From an uncultured Oxalobacter sp. (GTDB lineage: Bacteria; Pseudomonadota; Gammaproteobacteria; Burkholderiales; Burkholderiaceae_D): DNA of 64,000 nucleotides. A program made the position numbers and the translations under genes. The stretch lies in contig CAKQQG010000003.1 of NCBI GenBank assembly GCA_934270705.1, positions 3,527-67,526 of the forward strand, in the 5' to 3' direction. Shown piece after piece: positions 39,066-49,236 of the stretch. Each line of letters starts with the position of its first letter. The first letter of the stretch is position 1. The notes below the pieces were generated by a model, which did not search any database, had not been told where the DNA came from, and saw only the letters and a list, made by a program, of their open reading frames with translations.

Positions 39066-40142
39066 ATGAAGACACGTTTGAAATCGTTTTGGCAATTCAT
39101 TCGTTCCCGCAGGACGGGATACCGTATCGCATGCTGTTGCTGCGCATTGCTGGTGACCGCCTGCGCCACGGATTCGGCATGGGTGGGCGACGAAGACATG
39201 ACGCTTGAAACATCCGGCAAACCCCGTCTTGAACAAGTCGTCGCCATGCAGGACCGTCTGGACAGAGTGGGCGGCAAACTGCTGATCGGCAACGCTCCGC
39301 TTTGCCGCAAGCAACTGCGCAACCTGCTTGGGTTCAGTGTCGCCAACAAATACTCGTATTCACAGGAACTGTCTTCTCTTGCAGCCGAAACCTACGGTCT
39401 CGGCGAACGGCTTCAGGTCATGAATGTCATTCCGGGCAGCGGCGCCGACCGTGCCGGCCTGCAACGAGGCGATATCTTGCTGCGCATCGGCAACAAACCT
39501 GTACCGCAAGGTGCACATGCCGAACGCGAAACCGTCGAGCTGCTTTCCTCGCTGGTATCGAACAACAAATCGCTGCGTCTTACCGTATTGCGCAACAACA
39601 GGCAGAAAAACATGACGGTCGCTCTGACACCTGCATGCGGTTTCCGGATCGAACTGGGACAAACGCCCAACGTCAACGCCTATTCCGACGGCAACCGCAT
39701 TCTCGTCACACAGGGCATGATGCTTTTCGCGCGCTCTGATGAAGATCTGGCCTATGTCATCTCAAAGGAAATGGCGCACAACGTACTGGGACATGCCAAA
39801 ACGCTTCAGAACACACATGCGGCGACCCGGCTGATCGACAATCTGATCCGTAATCCATCATATCAGATACAGGGTAATGGCGGTCTGAAACCGGTGCCAA
39901 AAAAATTCGACATCGATGCCGACACACTCAGTCTTGCCATGTCGTTGCGTGGCGGCTATGCGATCGACAATGCCACACAGTTCTGGAAACGGCTGGCTTA
40001 CCGCTTCCCGGCGACCAATGCGAGAAACTATACCGCCTTGCATCCCGCCACGTCGGCACGCCTTGAAGCCATGCCAAACGCCATCGTACGTATCAAGGCC
40101 ATCGACAAACGACGCAAGGCGCTGGCGACGACGCAGCAATAA
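39066..40142 (+). CDS. PDZ- and M48-like lipoprotein with a degenerate zinc motif
   Basis: 358 aa. A lipobox LVTAC (Cys33) follows a basic N-terminus, so it is probably a lipoprotein. A PDZ-like domain spans about residues 112-190 (LQVMNVIPGSGADRAGLQRGDILLRIGN). From about 205 it resembles M48 peptidases (RILVTQGMMLFARSDEDLAYVI), but the HExxH signature reads KEMAH: residue 234 is Lys (codon AAG) in place of the first zinc-binding His; E235 and H238 remain. It may be inactive as a protease. It follows dut by 17 bp. Function unknown. Confidence 0.8.
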   Translation: MKTRLKSFWQFIRSRRTGYRIACCCCALLVTACATDSAWVGDEDMTLETSGKPRLEQVVAMQDRLDRVGGKLLIGNAPLCRKQLRNLLGFSVANKYSYSQELSSLAAETYGLGERLQVMNVIPGSGADRAGLQRGDILLRIGNKPVPQGAHAERETVELLSSLVSNNKSLRLTVLRNNRQKNMTVALTPACGFRIELGQTPNVNAYSDGNRILVTQGMMLFARSDEDLAYVISKEMAHNVLGHAKTLQNTHAATRLIDNLIRNPSYQIQGNGGLKPVPKKFDIDADTLSLAMSLRGGYAIDNATQFWKRLAYRFPATNARNYTALHPATSARLEAMPNAIVRIKAIDKRRKALATTQQ

Positions 40143-40153
40143 CAGCCGCACAA

Positions 40154-40182
40154 GGCGGGTACACCGCGAGGCCATACCCGCC
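40154..40182. terminator. Hairpin between convergent M48-like and lysE genes
   Basis: GGCGGGTA / TACCCGCC pair perfectly over 8 bp with a 13-nt loop. There is no T run, so it is only a candidate terminator for the two convergent genes. Confidence 0.35.
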
Positions 40183-40220
40183 ATACATGCGTCCGGACCA
40201 TTCCCGGGGCAAGCCGTGTA

Positions 40221-40850
40221 TCATACGCGCTCGGTCAACAGCAACTTGATCGCCAACCCGACAAATATCGTGCCTGCCAGGCGATTGATCCATTTCTGCA
40301 CATTGGCCGAACGGTTCAGCCATTCACCCAGCGCGCCGGCAGCCAGCGCAATCGCGCCGAACACCAGAATGGCCGACACGATGAAAACGAAACCCAGTTC
40401 CATCATCTGCAACGCCAGCATACCGCGTGACGGATCGGCGAACTGCGGCAGAAACGCCAGAAAAAATATGCTGACCTTCGGATTGGTGATGTTCATGAAC
40501 ACACCACGCCGAAACAGCTGGCCATTCGTCAGCATGACATTGTTACCGCTCTCGATAGTCGTGGCACCGCTTCGGAAAGCCCCCCATGCCAGATACAGCA
40601 AATAGCCTGCCCCGACAAGTTTCAGACAAGTGAAGGCCAGCTCCGATGTCTTGAAAATAACGGCGACACCCAATGCCACAGCCGTCGTATGGAACAACAG
40701 ACCGGTACACAACCCGATCACCACGAGAAGTCCGGCCTTTTTTCCCTGCAGGGCTGACTGCGTCAGTACGAAAATATTGTCTGGCCCGGGAGCGATCGCC
40801 AGAATCAGGCATGCGATGAAATACGTCCCAAGCACATCAATCGGAATCAT
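40221..40850 (-). CDS. LysE/RhtB-family amino acid exporter
   Basis: 209 aa with about six membrane segments. The N-terminal FIACLILAIAPGPDNIFVLTQSALQGKKAGLLVV carries the family PGP motif, and GAGYLLYLAWGAFRSG and NPKVSIFFLAFLPQF are typical. Members export amino acids or small metabolites; the substrate is unknown. It stands alone, convergent with the M48-like gene and divergent from rplM. Confidence 0.9.
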   Translation of the reverse strand: MIPIDVLGTYFIACLILAIAPGPDNIFVLTQSALQGKKAGLLVVIGLCTGLLFHTTAVALGVAVIFKTSELAFTCLKLVGAGYLLYLAWGAFRSGATTIESGNNVMLTNGQLFRRGVFMNITNPKVSIFFLAFLPQFADPSRGMLALQMMELGFVFIVSAILVFGAIALAAGALGEWLNRSANVQKWINRLAGTIFVGLAIKLLLTERV

Positions 40851-40973
40851 AAAAAAACCTGAATAAAACTGGAAAATGCAAAGAATACCCGAACCTGGCT
40901 CTCAATAAAATCATTGATGCCCCTTTTTACTGACGAATCCGCAAAAAGCATCCACCGGAAGCCGACAAGCGAA

Positions 40974-41003
40974 TTGACGTCAAGTTATTGATACGTCTAT
41001 AAT
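40974..41003 (+). promoter_or_regulatory. Promoter of rplM-rpsI
   Basis: -35 TTGACG (40974-40979) and perfect -10 TATAAT (40998-41003), 18 bp apart: the strongest promoter match in the window, fitting a ribosomal protein operon. Confidence 0.78.
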
Positions 41004-41009
41004 TTAACA

Positions 41010-41105
41010 CTTTCCGTCCGTTCCGGAAAAACAAGAGAAGGCTGTGTCCGCCCTGACTGGTGCGGAACCACCCGTTTGAACGTGTAAACACTACAGGAAA
41101 TTACT
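41010..41105 (+). promoter_or_regulatory. Leader of rplM mRNA with two hairpins
   Basis: A leader of about 95 nt. Hairpin 1 pairs TTTCCG (41011-41016) with CGGAAA (41024-41029). Hairpin 2 pairs TCCGC (41047-41051) with GCGGA (41062-41066), extendable by GTG/CAC across a bulge. In E. coli the rplM leader is subject to L13 autoregulation; whether this leader does the same is inference. Confidence 0.35.
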
Positions 41106-41534
41106 ATGAAAACCTTTTCCGCCAAGGACAGTACCGTCCAGCGTGAGTGGTTTGTGATCGACGCAACCGACAAGGTTCTCGGACGTGTCGCCAGCGAAGT
41201 GGCACGCCGTCTGCGTGGCAAACACAAACCTGAATTTACCCCACATGTCGATACCGGTGACTACATCATCGTCGTCAACGCAAGCAAACTGCGTGTAACC
41301 GGCAACAAGACAACCGACAAGAAATACTATCGCCACAGTGGTTATCCGGGCGGCATTTACGAAACGACCTTCGAAAAAATGCAGCAGCGTTTTCCGGGGC
41401 GTGCGCTCGAAAAAGCCGTCAAGGGTATGCTCCCGAAGGGACCTTTGGGTTATGCCATGATCAAGAAGCTGAAAATCTATGCTGATGCCACCCATCCACA
41501 TAGTGCACAGCAGCCCAAGCCACTCGAAATCTAA
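41106..41534 (+). CDS. rplM: 50S ribosomal protein L13
   Basis: 142 aa, the standard length. It shows [46 protein letters not shown] and [13 protein letters not shown]13 binds 23S rRNA early in 50S assembly. It is followed by rpsI after 9 bp in the universal rplM-rpsI operon. Confidence 0.99.
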   Translation: MKTFSAKDSTVQREWFVIDATDKVLGRVASEVARRLRGKHKPEFTPHVDTGDYIIVVNASKLRVTGNKTTDKKYYRHSGYPGGIYETTFEKMQQRFPGRALEKAVKGMLPKGPLGYAMIKKLKIYADATHPHSAQQPKPLEI

Positions 41535-41543
41535 GGAGCAGAC

Positions 41544-41936
41544 ATGATCGGTAACTACAATTACGGAACCGGCCGTCGCAAAAGCGCCGTAGCGCGTGTT
41601 TTCATCAAGGCAGGCTCTGGAAAAATCACTGTAAACGGCAAACCGGCCAACGAATATTTTTCCCGCGAAACCGGTCTGATGGTCATTCGCCAGCCACTCG
41701 AACTGACGGACAATGTCGAACGTTTCGACATCATGGTCAACGTCTCGGGCGGCGGTGAATCCGGACAGGCAGGCGCTGTCCGTCACGGCATCACCCGTGC
41801 GCTGATCGATTACGACATCGGCCTGAAACCGGCGCTGTCCAAGGCTGGCTTCGTCACCCGGGACGCACGTGAAGTCGAACGCAAGAAGGTCGGTCTGCGC
41901 AAGGCACGTCGTGCAAAACAGTTCTCCAAACGTTAA
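41544..41936 (+). CDS. rpsI: 30S ribosomal protein S9
   Basis: 130 aa. It starts [17 protein letters not shown] and ends with the conserved basic tail [17 protein letters not shown] that reaches toward the P-site tRNA. It is second in the rplM-rpsI operon, closed by a strong terminator. Confidence 0.99.
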   Translation: MIGNYNYGTGRRKSAVARVFIKAGSGKITVNGKPANEYFSRETGLMVIRQPLELTDNVERFDIMVNVSGGGESGQAGAVRHGITRALIDYDIGLKPALSKAGFVTRDAREVERKKVGLRKARRAKQFSKR

Positions 41937-41983
41937 TCCATTTCATACAATACCGACCAGATATTGTAGATGGTCGTTTCATG

Positions 41984-42015
41984 AAGTCGTCCGGCAATGC
42001 CGGGCGACTTTTTTT
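41984..42015 (+). terminator. Terminator after rpsI
   Basis: Stem AGTCGTCCGGC / GCCGGGCGACT (one G-T pair) with a 3-nt loop, followed by six to seven T. Confidence 0.9.
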
Positions 42016-42098
42016 CTGTATGCTGCAACCGGGCAAAACCCCGGCAATCCCGCTAAAATAGGCAGCATGTTCCTGTCAACTTCTTCTGTGAGGCTATC

Positions 42099-43148
42099 AT
42101 GATCAAAGTCGGCATCGTCGGCGGTTCGGGTTATACCGGCGTCGAACTTTTGCGTATTCTTTCGGCACACCCGGATGTCAAACTGACAGCGATTACATCA
42201 CGAGGCGACAAGGGTACCCCAGTCGCCGACATGTTTCCTTCCCTGCGCGGCATCGTCGATCTGACCTTTGCCTCGCCCGATGAATCGGCACTGAACGATT
42301 GTGATGTCGTCTTTTTCGCCACGCCGCACGGCATCGCCATGGCTCATGCCAGGGAATTGCTGGCCCATCAGGTCAAAATCATTGATCTCGCAGCCGACTT
42401 CCGTCTGAAAGACACGGCCGAATTCGAAAAATGGTACGGTATGCCACATGCATGTCCCGATATTCTGGCAGAAGCGGTTTACGGTCTGGTCGAAGTCAAC
42501 CGCGAAGCGATCCGCAAAGCTCGCGTGATCGGCCTGCCGGGCTGCTATCCCACATCGGTTCAGTTGGGGTTCGCACCGCTTTTGAGCCATGGCAAACCGC
42601 TGGTTGACGAATCGGCGCTGATTGCAGACTGCAAGTCCGGCGTCTCGGGCGCGGGGCGACGCGCATCGGTCGGTTCATTGTTTGCTGAATCAGCCGACAA
42701 CTTCCATGCCTATGGCGTCAAGGGACATCGCCATTTGCCGGAAATCGTTCAGGGGCTGAAAGCCATTACCGGAAACACCCGTGAAATCGGCCTGACCTTC
42801 GTACCGCACCTGACCCCGATGATCCGCGGCATCCATTCCACACTGTACGCAACCCTGCTTCCGGAAGCACGTGACACCGATTTCCAGAAACTGTACGAAG
42901 ACCATTACCGTGACGATCCATTCGTTGACGTCCTGCCAGCCGGCTCGCATCCGGAAACCCGCTCGGTTCGCGCCTCGAATTATTTGCGGATCGCCGTCCA
43001 TCGGCCCGGAAACGGCAACACCCTTGTCATTCTTGTCGTCGAAGACAATCTGGTCAAGGGGGCAGCCGGACAAGGCGTCCAGTGCATGAACCTGATGTTC
43101 GGACTGGAAGAAACCGCTGGCCTGAAGCAGGTTCCGGTATTGCCGTGA
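42099..43148 (+). CDS. argC: N-acetyl-gamma-glutamyl-phosphate reductase
   Basis: 349 aa. The NADP site is [19 protein letters not shown]; the catalytic cysteine lies in [13 protein letters not shown], and HRHLPEI supplies the conserved histidine. It performs the third step of arginine synthesis. No other arg genes are adjacent. Located between rpsI and erpA, as in several Burkholderiales. Length is typical for the long-type enzyme. Confidence 0.97.
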   Translation: MIKVGIVGGSGYTGVELLRILSAHPDVKLTAITSRGDKGTPVADMFPSLRGIVDLTFASPDESALNDCDVVFFATPHGIAMAHARELLAHQVKIIDLAADFRLKDTAEFEKWYGMPHACPDILAEAVYGLVEVNREAIRKARVIGLPGCYPTSVQLGFAPLLSHGKPLVDESALIADCKSGVSGAGRRASVGSLFAESADNFHAYGVKGHRHLPEIVQGLKAITGNTREIGLTFVPHLTPMIRGIHSTLYATLLPEARDTDFQKLYEDHYRDDPFVDVLPAGSHPETRSVRASNYLRIAVHRPGNGNTLVILVVEDNLVKGAAGQGVQCMNLMFGLEETAGLKQVPVLP

Positions 43149-43214
43149 CATGCTGCAAACACAAATCACGCATCCTGTTTATAATGTGCGCATCTTTTCA
43201 TTCCGGAGTAAATA

Positions 43215-43565
43215 ATGAGCGATAATCAAGAAATGCCAGCACCGATCATTTTCACCGACAGTGCAGCGCGGAAAGTTGCAGAACTGATCGCTGAAGAAGG
43301 CAATCCCAACCTGAAATTGCGTGTATTCGTCCAGGGCGGCGGATGTTCTGGCTTCCAGTACGGTTTTACATTTGATGAAAACGTACACGAAGACGACACG
43401 ACCATGATGAAAAACGGTATCCAGCTCCTGATCGATCCCATGAGTTACCAGTACCTTGTCGGAGCCGAAATCGATTACAAGGAAGATCTTGACGGCGCCC
43501 AGTTCGTTATCCGCAATCCGAACGTTACGACGACGTGCGGTTGCGGTTCCTCCTTTGCTCCCTGA
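43215..43565 (+). CDS. erpA: Iron-sulfur cluster insertion protein ErpA
   Basis: 116 aa A-type carrier. The three cluster ligands are C44 ([10 protein letters not shown]), C108 and C110 (TTTCGCGSS). The [11 protein letters not shown] stretch and length separate it from IscA. It hands [4Fe-4S] clusters to apo-targets, among them isoprenoid and respiratory enzymes. A TATAAT lies 35 bp upstream (43180-43185) with a weak -35. It is close to the ISC operon but is transcribed from its own region. Confidence 0.96.
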   Translation: MSDNQEMPAPIIFTDSAARKVAELIAEEGNPNLKLRVFVQGGGCSGFQYGFTFDENVHEDDTTMMKNGIQLLIDPMSYQYLVGAEIDYKEDLDGAQFVIRNPNVTTTCGCGSSFAP

Positions 43566-43654
43566 TACATCCCGAACCGGAAAGGATACCCCATGGCATC
43601 CTTTCCATATCCACGTCATCGCTCCCCTGTCTTTCCGTTGAACAAAAAGGCCTG

Positions 43655-43684
43655 CTGGCAGAGTCCAGCGACCTCTGATATACT
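43655..43684 (+). promoter_or_regulatory. Promoter of the isc operon
   Basis: -35 CTGGCA (43655-43660) and -10 TATACT (43679-43684), spacing 18 bp. The -10 overlaps the left edge of the IscR-type box, so bound IscR would block polymerase. Confidence 0.55.
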
Positions 43685-43704
43685 TGAGTAAATTATTCAA
43701 CTAA
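43680..43704. promoter_or_regulatory. IscR type 1 operator
   Basis: A 25-bp dyad beginning ATACTTGA and with a right half containing TCAACTA. It matches about 21 of 25 positions of the extended form of the type 1 IscR box as I recall it. It lies about 20 bp before the iscR ATG, where holo-IscR autorepression would act. Confidence 0.68.
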
Positions 43705-43725
43705 TAGACGCTTCATCACGATTAT

Positions 43726-44193
43726 ATGCGACTGACCACAAAAGGACGTTTCGCCGTAACGGCCATGATCGATGTGAACCGGTACCAGCAAGGTGGTCCG
43801 GTGTCTCTGGCCGGCATCAGCGAACGGCAGGATATTTCCGTTGCCTACCTGGAGCAGCTGTTTTCAAAACTCCGGCGCGGCAATCTGGTCAAATCCATCC
43901 GTGGGCCCGGTGGGGGATACGTTCTGGCAAAAGATGCTGCCGACATCACGATCGCAGATATTGTCTTCGCCGTGGATGAACCGCTGGATGTCACCCGTTG
44001 CGGCGGGAACGGCAACTGCGCAAAAGGCAGCATCAAGTGCGTCACCCATAATTTGTGGGCCAGTCTCAATGAAAAAATCATCGATTATCTGGAATCCGTC
44101 ACCCTGTCGGATCTTTCAGGCGACAAAAACGTGACGCCACCGCAAAACCCGCGCACGAACCACATCGGAATTTATACGAAAACGGCGAAATAA
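43726..44193 (+). CDS. iscR: Fe-S cluster regulator IscR
   Basis: 155 aa Rrf2-family regulator. The winged helix contains [20 protein letters not shown] and the wing [15 protein letters not shown]. Cluster ligands are C92, C98 and C105, with H108; the loop between the second and third cysteines is one residue longer than in E. coli (C104, H107). Holo-IscR represses the isc operon in known systems. It is first in the operon, behind a matching operator. Confidence 0.96.
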   Translation: MRLTTKGRFAVTAMIDVNRYQQGGPVSLAGISERQDISVAYLEQLFSKLRRGNLVKSIRGPGGGYVLAKDAADITIADIVFAVDEPLDVTRCGGNGNCAKGSIKCVTHNLWASLNEKIIDYLESVTLSDLSGDKNVTPPQNPRTNHIGIYTKTAK

Positions 44194-44209
44194 AAGGATA
44201 GAACACAGC

Positions 44210-45475
44210 ATGAACACCACGGTACAACCTGCACAATGCAGCATCTTGAAGGACTTCACGAAGGACGCCTCGCGCCCGGTCTATATGGACTATTCGGCAA
44301 CGACACCTGTTGATCCGCGCGTCGCCGAAAAAATGATTCCTTATCTGTGCGAAAAATTCGGCAATCCTGCCTCGAACAGCCATATGTACGGATGGGAAGC
44401 GGAAAAAGCGGTAGAAGAAGCTCGCGGTCACGTCGCCGCCCTGATCAATGCAGACGCCCGTGAAATCGTCTGGACATCCGGCGCCACGGAAGCGAACAAC
44501 CTTGCCATCAAGGGGGCCGCGCAATTTTACAAGACCAAAGGCAAGCACATCATCACGGTCAAAACCGAACACAAATCCGTTCTCGATACATTCCGTGAAC
44601 TGGAACGCGAAGGCTTCGAAGCGACCTATCTCGATCCTCAGGAAAACGGTCTGATCACACTCGAACAACTGGAAAAAGCCATTCGTCCCGACACGATTCT
44701 GGTATCCGTCATGATGGTCAACAACGAAATCGGCGTCATTCAGCCAATTGATGAAATCGGCGAACTGTGCCGCAGCAAAGGCATCGTTTTCCACTGCGAT
44801 GCCGCACAGGCAGCAGGCAAAATGGACATCGATCTGCAAAAAACAAAAGTCGATCTGATGACACTGACCGCACACAAGATTTGCGGTCCGAAAGGTATCG
44901 GCGCCCTTTTCGTCCGCCGGCGTCCCCGCATCCGTCTGGAAGCGCAAATGCATGGCGGCGGACATGAACGTGGCATGCGTTCCGGTACACTGGCCACGCA
45001 CCAGATCGTCGGCATGGGTGAGGCCTACCGTATCGCACGGGAAGAAATGCATTCCGAAGTCGCACGGATTCGTGTCCTGGCAAAACGACTCGCGGACGGT
45101 CTGTCACAAATCGAAGCTGTCGTATTCAACGGCGATATGGTTCACCGTATTCCGCATAATCTCAACGTCAGCTTCAATTATGTCGAGGGTGAATCGCTGA
45201 TGATGGCGATGAAGGGACTGGCTGTTTCATCCGGCTCCGCATGTACTTCCGCCAGCCTTGAACCGTCCTATGTGCTTCGCGCGCTGGGCAGAAGCGATGA
45301 ACTGGCGCACAGCTCGATCCGCTTCACGATCGGCCGTTTCACAACTGAAGAAGAAGTGGACTTCGCCATCGAACTGGTCAAGACACAGGTCGCCAAGCTG
45401 CGCGAACTTTCACCGTTGTGGGACATGTACAAGGAAGGTATCGATATCAACACCATCCAGTGGGCAACCCACTGA
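44210..45475 (+). CDS. iscS: Cysteine desulfurase IscS
   Basis: 421 aa. This PLP enzyme removes sulfur from cysteine for Fe-S clusters, tRNA thiolation and, through FdhD, for formate dehydrogenase. PLP lysine is K223 ([10 protein letters not shown]) and the persulfide cysteine is C345 ([13 protein letters not shown]). An N-terminal extension of about 18 residues precedes the usual [14 protein letters not shown]; no internal ATG would remove it. It sits between iscR and iscU. Confidence 0.98.
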   Translation: MNTTVQPAQCSILKDFTKDASRPVYMDYSATTPVDPRVAEKMIPYLCEKFGNPASNSHMYGWEAEKAVEEARGHVAALINADAREIVWTSGATEANNLAIKGAAQFYKTKGKHIITVKTEHKSVLDTFRELEREGFEATYLDPQENGLITLEQLEKAIRPDTILVSVMMVNNEIGVIQPIDEIGELCRSKGIVFHCDAAQAAGKMDIDLQKTKVDLMTLTAHKICGPKGIGALFVRRRPRIRLEAQMHGGGHERGMRSGTLATHQIVGMGEAYRIAREEMHSEVARIRVLAKRLADGLSQIEAVVFNGDMVHRIPHNLNVSFNYVEGESLMMAMKGLAVSSGSACTSASLEPSYVLRALGRSDELAHSSIRFTIGRFTTEEEVDFAIELVKTQVAKLRELSPLWDMYKEGIDINTIQWATH

Positions 45476-45495
45476 AAAGGTCACCGGAGAATACT

Positions 45496-45891
45496 ATGAC
45501 ATACTCGAAAAAAGTCATCGATCACTATGAAAACCCGCGCAATGTCGGCAGTTTCGACAAGGATGACGACAACGTCGGTACCGGTATGGTCGGCGCGCCT
45601 GCATGCGGTGATGTAATGCGCCTGCAAATCAAGGTCGATGCCGAAGGCAAAATCGAGGACGCCCGTTTCAAGACCTATGGTTGCGGTTCAGCCATCGCAT
45701 CGAGTTCCCTGGTCACGGAATGGGTCAAGGGCAAAACACTGGATGAGGCCCTGCAAATCAAGAACTCTGATATTGCAGACGAATTGGCGCTGCCTCCTGT
45801 CAAGATTCACTGTTCGATTCTGGCAGAAGACGCCATCAAGGCCGCGATCAGCGATTACCGCAAACGTCAGGAAAAAAAGAACGAGGCATGA
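45496..45891 (+). CDS. iscU: Fe-S cluster scaffold protein IscU
   Basis: 131 aa from ATG 45496 ([18 protein letters not shown]); an upstream extension within iscS is unlikely. Cluster ligands C37, C63, C106 and D39 are present, with H105. LPPVK at 99-103 is the HscA recognition motif. Clusters are built here from IscS sulfur and passed on by HscAB. Confidence 0.98.
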   Translation: MTYSKKVIDHYENPRNVGSFDKDDDNVGTGMVGAPACGDVMRLQIKVDAEGKIEDARFKTYGCGSAIASSSLVTEWVKGKTLDEALQIKNSDIADELALPPVKIHCSILAEDAIKAAISDYRKRQEKKNEA

Positions 45892-45907
45892 AAGGACAGG
45901 AACCATC

Positions 45908-46231
45908 ATGGCAATTACACTGACAGAAAAAGCCGCCAGACACGTCACCCGCTTTCTGGAACGCCGCGGCAAAGGTCTCGGCTTGCGTTTCGGGGTTCAG
46001 ACAACCGGTTGTTCCGGTATGTCCTACAAGCTCGAATATGTTGACGAACCGGGGACAGACGATACGGTTTTCGAATCGAACGGAGTGAAGATTTTCGTCG
46101 ATCCGAAAAGTTTGCCTTATCTTGATGGTACGGAACTGGATTTCGTCAGGGAAGGCTTGAACGAAGGTTTCAAGTTCCATAATCCGAACGTGAAAGATAC
46201 CTGCGGCTGCGGCAACAGCTTCAAGGTCTGA
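45908..46231 (+). CDS. iscA: A-type Fe-S carrier IscA
   Basis: 107 aa from ATG 45908 ([13 protein letters not shown]). Ligand cysteines are C35, C99 and C101, at the same positions as in E. coli IscA. It accepts or delivers clusters or iron. It is placed between iscU and hscB in the standard order. Confidence 0.97.
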   Translation: MAITLTEKAARHVTRFLERRGKGLGLRFGVQTTGCSGMSYKLEYVDEPGTDDTVFESNGVKIFVDPKSLPYLDGTELDFVREGLNEGFKFHNPNVKDTCGCGNSFKV

Positions 46232-46249
46232 GCCGACTCATCCTTCGTC

Positions 46250-46759
46250 ATGCAAAACCATTTCGAGTTTTTCGGCCTGCCCGCACAATTCACCGTTGAC
46301 CGGGCCATGCTTGATGACGCTTACCGTAAAATACAGCATCTGGTTCATCCGGATCGTTTCGTGACCGCGACCGAAACGGAAAAAAGGGCTGCCATGCAAT
46401 GGGCGGCAACGGCCAATGACGCCTACCAGACCCTGCGCGATCCGGTAAGACGTGCCATTTACCTGTGCGAACTCAATGGCTACAACGTACGTAAAGAAAC
46501 ACACGTATCCATGGAGCCCGATTTTCTGATGCAACAGATGCAGTGGCGTGAAACCCTTGAGGAGGCACGCCGGTCAGGTAACCGGCAAGACTTGCAGGCA
46601 CTGAATGAACAATGCAGGCAATCACGTGAGAAATGCTTGCAGTGTGTCGAAACCCTCCTGAACCAACACCAATTCGAACAGGCTGCCAGTGAAACACGGA
46701 AACTGATGTTCCTCGAAAAATTCGGCGAGGAGATCGGCCGGTTCGCTGACGGAACCTGA
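46250..46759 (+). CDS. hscB: Co-chaperone HscB
   Basis: 169 aa. The J-domain HPD motif is at 33-35 (LVHPDRF). The C-terminal helical part binds IscU in known systems. HscB stimulates the HscA ATPase and brings IscU to it. It directly precedes hscA. Confidence 0.96.
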   Translation: MQNHFEFFGLPAQFTVDRAMLDDAYRKIQHLVHPDRFVTATETEKRAAMQWAATANDAYQTLRDPVRRAIYLCELNGYNVRKETHVSMEPDFLMQQMQWRETLEEARRSGNRQDLQALNEQCRQSREKCLQCVETLLNQHQFEQAASETRKLMFLEKFGEEIGRFADGT

Positions 46760-46774
46760 TTTCACAAACTGAAC

Positions 46775-48640
46775 ATGGCACTCCTCCAGATCGCAGAACC
46801 CGGCATGTCCGCCGCACCACACCAGTTCCGTCTTGCTGTCGGAATCGACCTCGGCACGACGCATTCGCTTGTCGCGGTTGTCCGAAACAGCATTCCCGAA
46901 GTACTGGAAGACGAGCAACGCCGTCCGTTGCTCCCTTCTGTCGTTCGCTATTTCGCTGACGGACATACCGAAGTCGGCTATGCGGCAAGACAAGCGCAAA
47001 ACAGCGATCCGAAAAATACCATTGCGTCCGTCAAACGTCTCATGGGACGCACACTCTCGGATATCACCAACATCGAGAGTCTGCCCTACCAGTTCGTCGA
47101 TCATCCCGGCATGGTCAGAATCGCCACAGTCGCCGGAGAAAAAAGTCCTGTCGAAGTCTCTGCCGAAATTCTCGCCAGACTCAGATACCGCGTTGAGGAT
47201 GCCTTTGATGAACCACTTGCCGGAGCGGTCATTACGGTACCCGCTTACTTCGATGATGCGCAGCGCCAGGCCACCAAGGATGCCGCGAAACTTGCCGGTA
47301 TCCATGTCCTGCGTCTTTTGAGCGAACCGACGGCCGCCGCCATCGCCTACGGTCTGGACAATGCACCCGAAGGCATTTATGCGGCTTATGATCTCGGAGG
47401 CGGGACATTCGATATATCGATCCTGAAACTGAACAAGGGCGTTTTCGAAGTATTGGCCACAGGCGGCGATTCCCGACTGGGGGGCGACGATTTCGACCAC
47501 CGTATATTTTGCTGGATAATCGAAAAAGCCCACCTGAAACCGCTTTCGCCGGAAGACAAACAACAGCTGATGACCAAGGCACGGGAAGCAAAAGAACGCC
47601 TGTCCGCACGCGCTCGCGTGACCATCAACACCATCCTTTCGTCCGGGGAAAAAATCAACCTGGAACTGACTGCACGCGCTTTTGAACAAATGACGCATCC
47701 ACTTGTCTGCAAAACCATGCAACAAGTCAAGAAAACCATTCGTGATGCAGGCCTCACCATTCCCGATATCGACGGCATCATCCTGATCGGCGGTGCCACG
47801 CGCATGCCGCATATCCGCCGACAAATACAAAAGCTGTTCAGTAAAAAACCGCACGCCTCGATCGATCCGGAAAAAGTCGTCGCTCTCGGTGCAGCCATAC
47901 AGGCCAATCTTCTGGCGGGCAACCGTGCGCCTGGCGATGATTGGCTCTTGCTGGATGTCACTCCGCTCTCCCTTGGTATCGAAACCATGGGAGGACTGGT
48001 GGAAAAGATCATTCCGCGAAACTCCACCATTCCCTGCACCTATGCACAGGAATTCACGACCTTCAAGGACGGACAGACCGCATTGGCCATCCATGTCTTG
48101 CAAGGTGAACGCGAACTGGTCGATGACTGTCGTTCGCTGGCACGCTTCGAACTGCGCGGTATACCGCCAATGGCTGCTGGCGTCCCACGTATCCGCATCA
48201 CCTTTCAGGTCGATGCCGATGGTCTGCTCTCCGTCTCGGCACGGGAAACCATTTCAGGTACGGAAGCATCCATCACCGTCAAGCCATCCTACGGCCTGAC
48301 CGATACGGAAATCGTCAAAATGCTTGAGGAATCCGGAAAAAATGCCGAAAGCGACATGCAATTGCGCGCCCTGAAAGAAGAACAGGTCGAGGCCAGACGG
48401 ACGATTCAGGCGACGGAAACAGCATTGAATACCGACGGCGACCTTCTGGATGCAACTGAGCGCGCGACAATCGAACAACTCATTGCCAACACACGCCGAC
48501 ACCTGCAAGGGGACTCGGCAACCGTCCTGCACGATGCCATCGAAGCCTTGACAAGAGGCACGGAGCAGTTCGCTGCCAGACGCATGAACCGCAGTATCCG
48601 GAAAGCCCTTTCCGGCAAGGCGATCAAGGACGTTATCTGA
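46775..48640 (+). CDS. hscA: Fe-S assembly chaperone HscA (Hsp70 family)
   Basis: 621 aa. The nucleotide-binding domain has [31 protein letters not shown] and [19 protein letters not shown] segments; the substrate-binding domain follows from about residue 390 ([17 protein letters not shown]). Such Hsp70 members are specialised for IscU through its LPPVK motif. A long open frame lies antisense to it, which is a codon-bias shadow. Confidence 0.97.
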   Translation: MALLQIAEPGMSAAPHQFRLAVGIDLGTTHSLVAVVRNSIPEVLEDEQRRPLLPSVVRYFADGHTEVGYAARQAQNSDPKNTIASVKRLMGRTLSDITNIESLPYQFVDHPGMVRIATVAGEKSPVEVSAEILARLRYRVEDAFDEPLAGAVITVPAYFDDAQRQATKDAAKLAGIHVLRLLSEPTAAAIAYGLDNAPEGIYAAYDLGGGTFDISILKLNKGVFEVLATGGDSRLGGDDFDHRIFCWIIEKAHLKPLSPEDKQQLMTKAREAKERLSARARVTINTILSSGEKINLELTARAFEQMTHPLVCKTMQQVKKTIRDAGLTIPDIDGIILIGGATRMPHIRRQIQKLFSKKPHASIDPEKVVALGAAIQANLLAGNRAPGDDWLLLDVTPLSLGIETMGGLVEKIIPRNSTIPCTYAQEFTTFKDGQTALAIHVLQGERELVDDCRSLARFELRGIPPMAAGVPRIRITFQVDADGLLSVSARETISGTEASITVKPSYGLTDTEIVKMLEESGKNAESDMQLRALKEEQVEARRTIQATETALNTDGDLLDATERATIEQLIANTRRHLQGDSATVLHDAIEALTRGTEQFAARRMNRSIRKALSGKAIKDVI

Positions 48641-48656
48641 ATTTACCGGAGACAGC

Positions 48657-48995
48657 ATGCCAAAAATCACAGTATTGCCCCATGAGGCACTTTGTCCGGA
48701 TGGTGCGGTCATCGACGCCCGTTCAGGGCAGTCGATTTGCGATGCCCTTCTGGACAACCATATCGAAATCGAACACGCTTGCGGAAAATGCGGCGCATGC
48801 AGTACCTGCCATATCATCATCCGCAAGGGATTCTCCTCGCTTTCGGAAATGAGCGAGAAGGAAGAAGACATGCTCGACAGGGCGTGGGGGCTGGAAGCGG
48901 AATCCCGCCTTTCCTGTCAGGCAAAAATCGGCGAAGAAGACCTGACGGTCGAAATACCGAAATACAACATCAATCTCGTCAGCGAAAACCGCTGA
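48657..48995 (+). CDS. fdx: ISC-type [2Fe-2S] ferredoxin
   Basis: 112 aa. Cluster ligands are C42, C48, C51 and C87 ([12 protein letters not shown] and RLSCQ). C45 is an extra cysteine conserved in ISC ferredoxins. It supplies electrons for cluster assembly on IscU. It follows hscA by 16 bp. Confidence 0.97.
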   Translation: MPKITVLPHEALCPDGAVIDARSGQSICDALLDNHIEIEHACGKCGACSTCHIIIRKGFSSLSEMSEKEEDMLDRAWGLEAESRLSCQAKIGEEDLTVEIPKYNINLVSENR

Positions 48996-49017
48996 TACCC
49001 CTGTGGAAAACCGTATT

Positions 49018-49215
49018 ATGAAATGGTCCGATACCCAAAGAATCGCTGAAGAACTGACCGATCGCTATCCGGATACCGACCCCCTGAGTGTACGCTTTAC
49101 GGATTTGCACGACTGGATTTGCCGTCTGGATGGCTTTGACGACGACCCCAACCGTTCCAATGAAAGAATCCTCGAAGCGATCCTGATGGCCTGGATAAAG
49201 GAAGCACAGGACTGA
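49018..49215 (+). CDS. iscX: Fe-S assembly protein IscX
   Basis: 65 aa from ATG 49018; a GTG five codons earlier is possible. It has the acidic conserved surface [20 protein letters not shown] of IscX, which binds IscS and iron and modulates cluster assembly. It is last in the isc operon. Length matches E. coli (66 aa). Confidence 0.95.
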   Translation: MKWSDTQRIAEELTDRYPDTDPLSVRFTDLHDWICRLDGFDDDPNRSNERILEAILMAWIKEAQD

Positions 49216-49236
49216 TGCGGCATCTCCGGCATTTTG

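Noticed and set aside
46622-48103. Long open frame antisense to hscA
   Set aside because: It lies fully inside hscA, has no similarity to any family I know and no ribosome site. Similar antisense frames over ilvI, fdhF and gyrA follow from codon bias.
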